This document shows positions 35,400-36,676 of a stretch of DNA of 36,676 bases, one piece after another; within the stretch, counting starts at the first letter, position 1; each line of letters starts with the position of its first letter. The notes beneath the pieces were generated by a model. The model did no database searches, was not told where the DNA came from, and worked only from the letters and a program-made list of their open reading frames with translations. The stretch covers positions 1 through 36,676 of the forward strand of contig DAOVDG010000006.1 of NCBI GenBank assembly GCA_030669595.1. Direction: 5' to 3'. The position numbers were made by a program, and so were the translations under genes. This stretch comes from Candidatus Thorarchaeota archaeon (lineage in GTDB: Archaea; Asgardarchaeota; Thorarchaeia; Thorarchaeales; Thorarchaeaceae).

Positions 35400-36269
35400 C
35401 TACTCCGCGCTCTCCCGACTCTCGCTTTTTGCAGACAATCTCCTCAGTGCCTTTCCTACTTTCCCAGCAATCTTGCCCTCTTCCACATCGTGTGTACGAA
35501 TCAAATCGGCGCCATTCGCCACAGCTATAGATGTGGCTGCGATGGTTCCCGTGAGTCTCATACTAGGATCTGGCTGATTGAGTAGATCTCCAATGAAAGC
35601 CTTCCTCGAAAGACCAACAAGCACAGGGTGCCCCAGACTGCAGAATCTATCTAGCTCTCTGATGATTTCAAAATCCACCTCTGATGGCTTGCCAAATCCA
35701 ATGCCCGGGTCAATAATGATTCTTTCTTGCGGTATGCCAACAGATAGAGCGGTCTTGATACTCCTCTTAACTGATCGAAAGGACGCCTTTAAAGTCTGAC
35801 AGGAGTTTCCGCAGTCAGCCATCAGCACAATGGGCACGTCACGGTCGGCAACAAGCTTTGCCATTCTCTTGTTTCTGGTAAGTCCCGAAACATCATTCAC
35901 CAATGAAACCCCAATGTCGATAGCAGCTTCCGCGACTTCTGACCGGACTGTGTCTATTGAAACCGGAAGTTTCGTGTTCCGGACAATGCACTCCAGATTG
36001 CTAGTCACTCTCTCAAGCTCAGCTTCAACACTCACCTCGGGAGTACCATAAACTCCTCTTGGTGCAGTTGATGCGCCCCCGACATCAATGATGTCAGCAC
36101 CATCTTGTTCCATGCCATTGATGACCTTGACCAGTTGTTCACTGTTGTCCACGATTGAGTCGCGATAGAATGACTCTGGGGAGAGGTTGATGACACTCAT
36201 GATGCGCAGCGGAAAGCCAGCTCCAACCTTGAGCCCACCTATGTCCACGGTGTGATGCTTCACGACCAA
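35400..36269 (-). CDS. folP: Dihydropteroate synthase-like protein
   Basis: IMSVINLSPESFYRDS, GADIIDVGGASTAP, IIIDPGIGFGKP, VLVGLSRKAFIGDLL. Confidence 0.9.
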   Translation of the reverse strand: MVVKHHTVDIGGLKVGAGFPLRIMSVINLSPESFYRDSIVDNSEQLVKVINGMEQDGADIIDVGGASTAPRGVYGTPEVSVEAELERVTSNLECIVRNTKLPVSIDTVRSEVAEAAIDIGVSLVNDVSGLTRNKRMAKLVADRDVPIVLMADCGNSCQTLKASFRSVKRSIKTALSVGIPQERIIIDPGIGFGKPSEVDFEIIRELDRFCSLGHPVLVGLSRKAFIGDLLNQPDPSMRLTGTIAATSIAVANGADLIRTHDVEEGKIAGKVGKALRRLSAKSESRESAE

Positions 36270-36346
36270 GAAACCTCTCGTGCTGAGCGATACAGAAGAA
36301 GATAAAACCTAGCTCATTTCGAGTGAGCTTGAATGACTTGGAGTTA

Positions 36347-36676
36347 ATGACCTTGAATGACAAGCTCCGCCGACCTCAGCTATTCGAATGGCACAAAGCG
36401 CATGGAGATGTAGTTCCGTTTGCGGGCTGGGAGATGCCCGTTCGATTCACGGACATACGAGAGGAGCATTTTGCCGTAAGAGAAAATGTGGGGATTTTCG
36501 ACATCACAAACATGTACAGATTCTTCATTAGAGGTCCTCAGGCAGCACAATTTCTGCAGACAGTCACCACAAATAACGTGAATAAACTGAAGGTGAACGG
36601 AGGGCACTACACGACCTGTCTGAACGAACAGGGTGGGACACATGATGATCTCATGCTCTATCGAATTGGAGAACAT
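36347..36676 (+). CDS. gcvT: Aminomethyltransferase (glycine cleavage T protein), truncated by window edge
   Basis: Hand translation MTLNDKLRRPQLFEWHKAHGDVVPFAGWEMPVRFTDIREEHFAVRENVGIFDITNMYRFFIRGPQAAQFLQTVTTNNVNKL; missing from the ORF track because no stop is present. Confidence 0.92.
   Translation, partial: MTLNDKLRRPQLFEWHKAHGDVVPFAGWEMPVRFTDIREEHFAVRENVGIFDITNMYRFFIRGPQAAQFLQTVTTNNVNKLKVNGGHYTTCLNEQGGTHDDLMLYRIGEH

Noticed and set aside
1-36676. CRISPR arrays, transposons, prophage or toxin-antitoxin systems
   Set aside because: No repeat-spacer periodicity, transposase, integrase or typical TA pair was seen; the region reads as chromosomal core.

Overview
The window looks like a core-genome segment of an Asgard archaeon. 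A Thorarchaeota-like origin is inferred from gene content only. It carries information-processing genes: aIF5B, L7Ae/S28e/L24e, an RpoD-L18e-L13-S9-RpoN-S2 operon, Elf1, PolD large subunit DP2, a multi-OB RPA, RadB, XPD and a type IA topoisomerase. It also carries archaeal lipid and isoprenoid genes (G1P dehydrogenase, CDP-archaeol synthase, and mevalonate kinase with UbiD-like and aconitase-X subunits), pterin/C1 genes (MptE-like, DHPS, and a GcvT truncated at the right edge), and eukaryote-like genes (an Arf-like GTPase, an OST3/OSTC-like membrane protein, a possible PAC3/4-like proteasome chaperone, an SWS1/ZSWIM7-like SWIM protein). The most notable non-standard signals are: (1) two interleaved perfect 9-bp helices plus a hairpin in the putative leader of a 4xCBS protein gene, possibly a pseudoknot or switch; (2) a tRNA-Pro(CGG) with a 31-nt D-loop intron that forms a textbook bulge-helix-bulge; (3) a 37-aa membrane microprotein in a tight small-gene cluster that ends in a possibly frameshifted ORF; (4) a tandem 18-bp duplication that duplicates the start codon of the SWIM gene; (5) ndk inverted in place within an otherwise conserved ribosomal string. 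No CRISPR, phage or transposon signal was seen.
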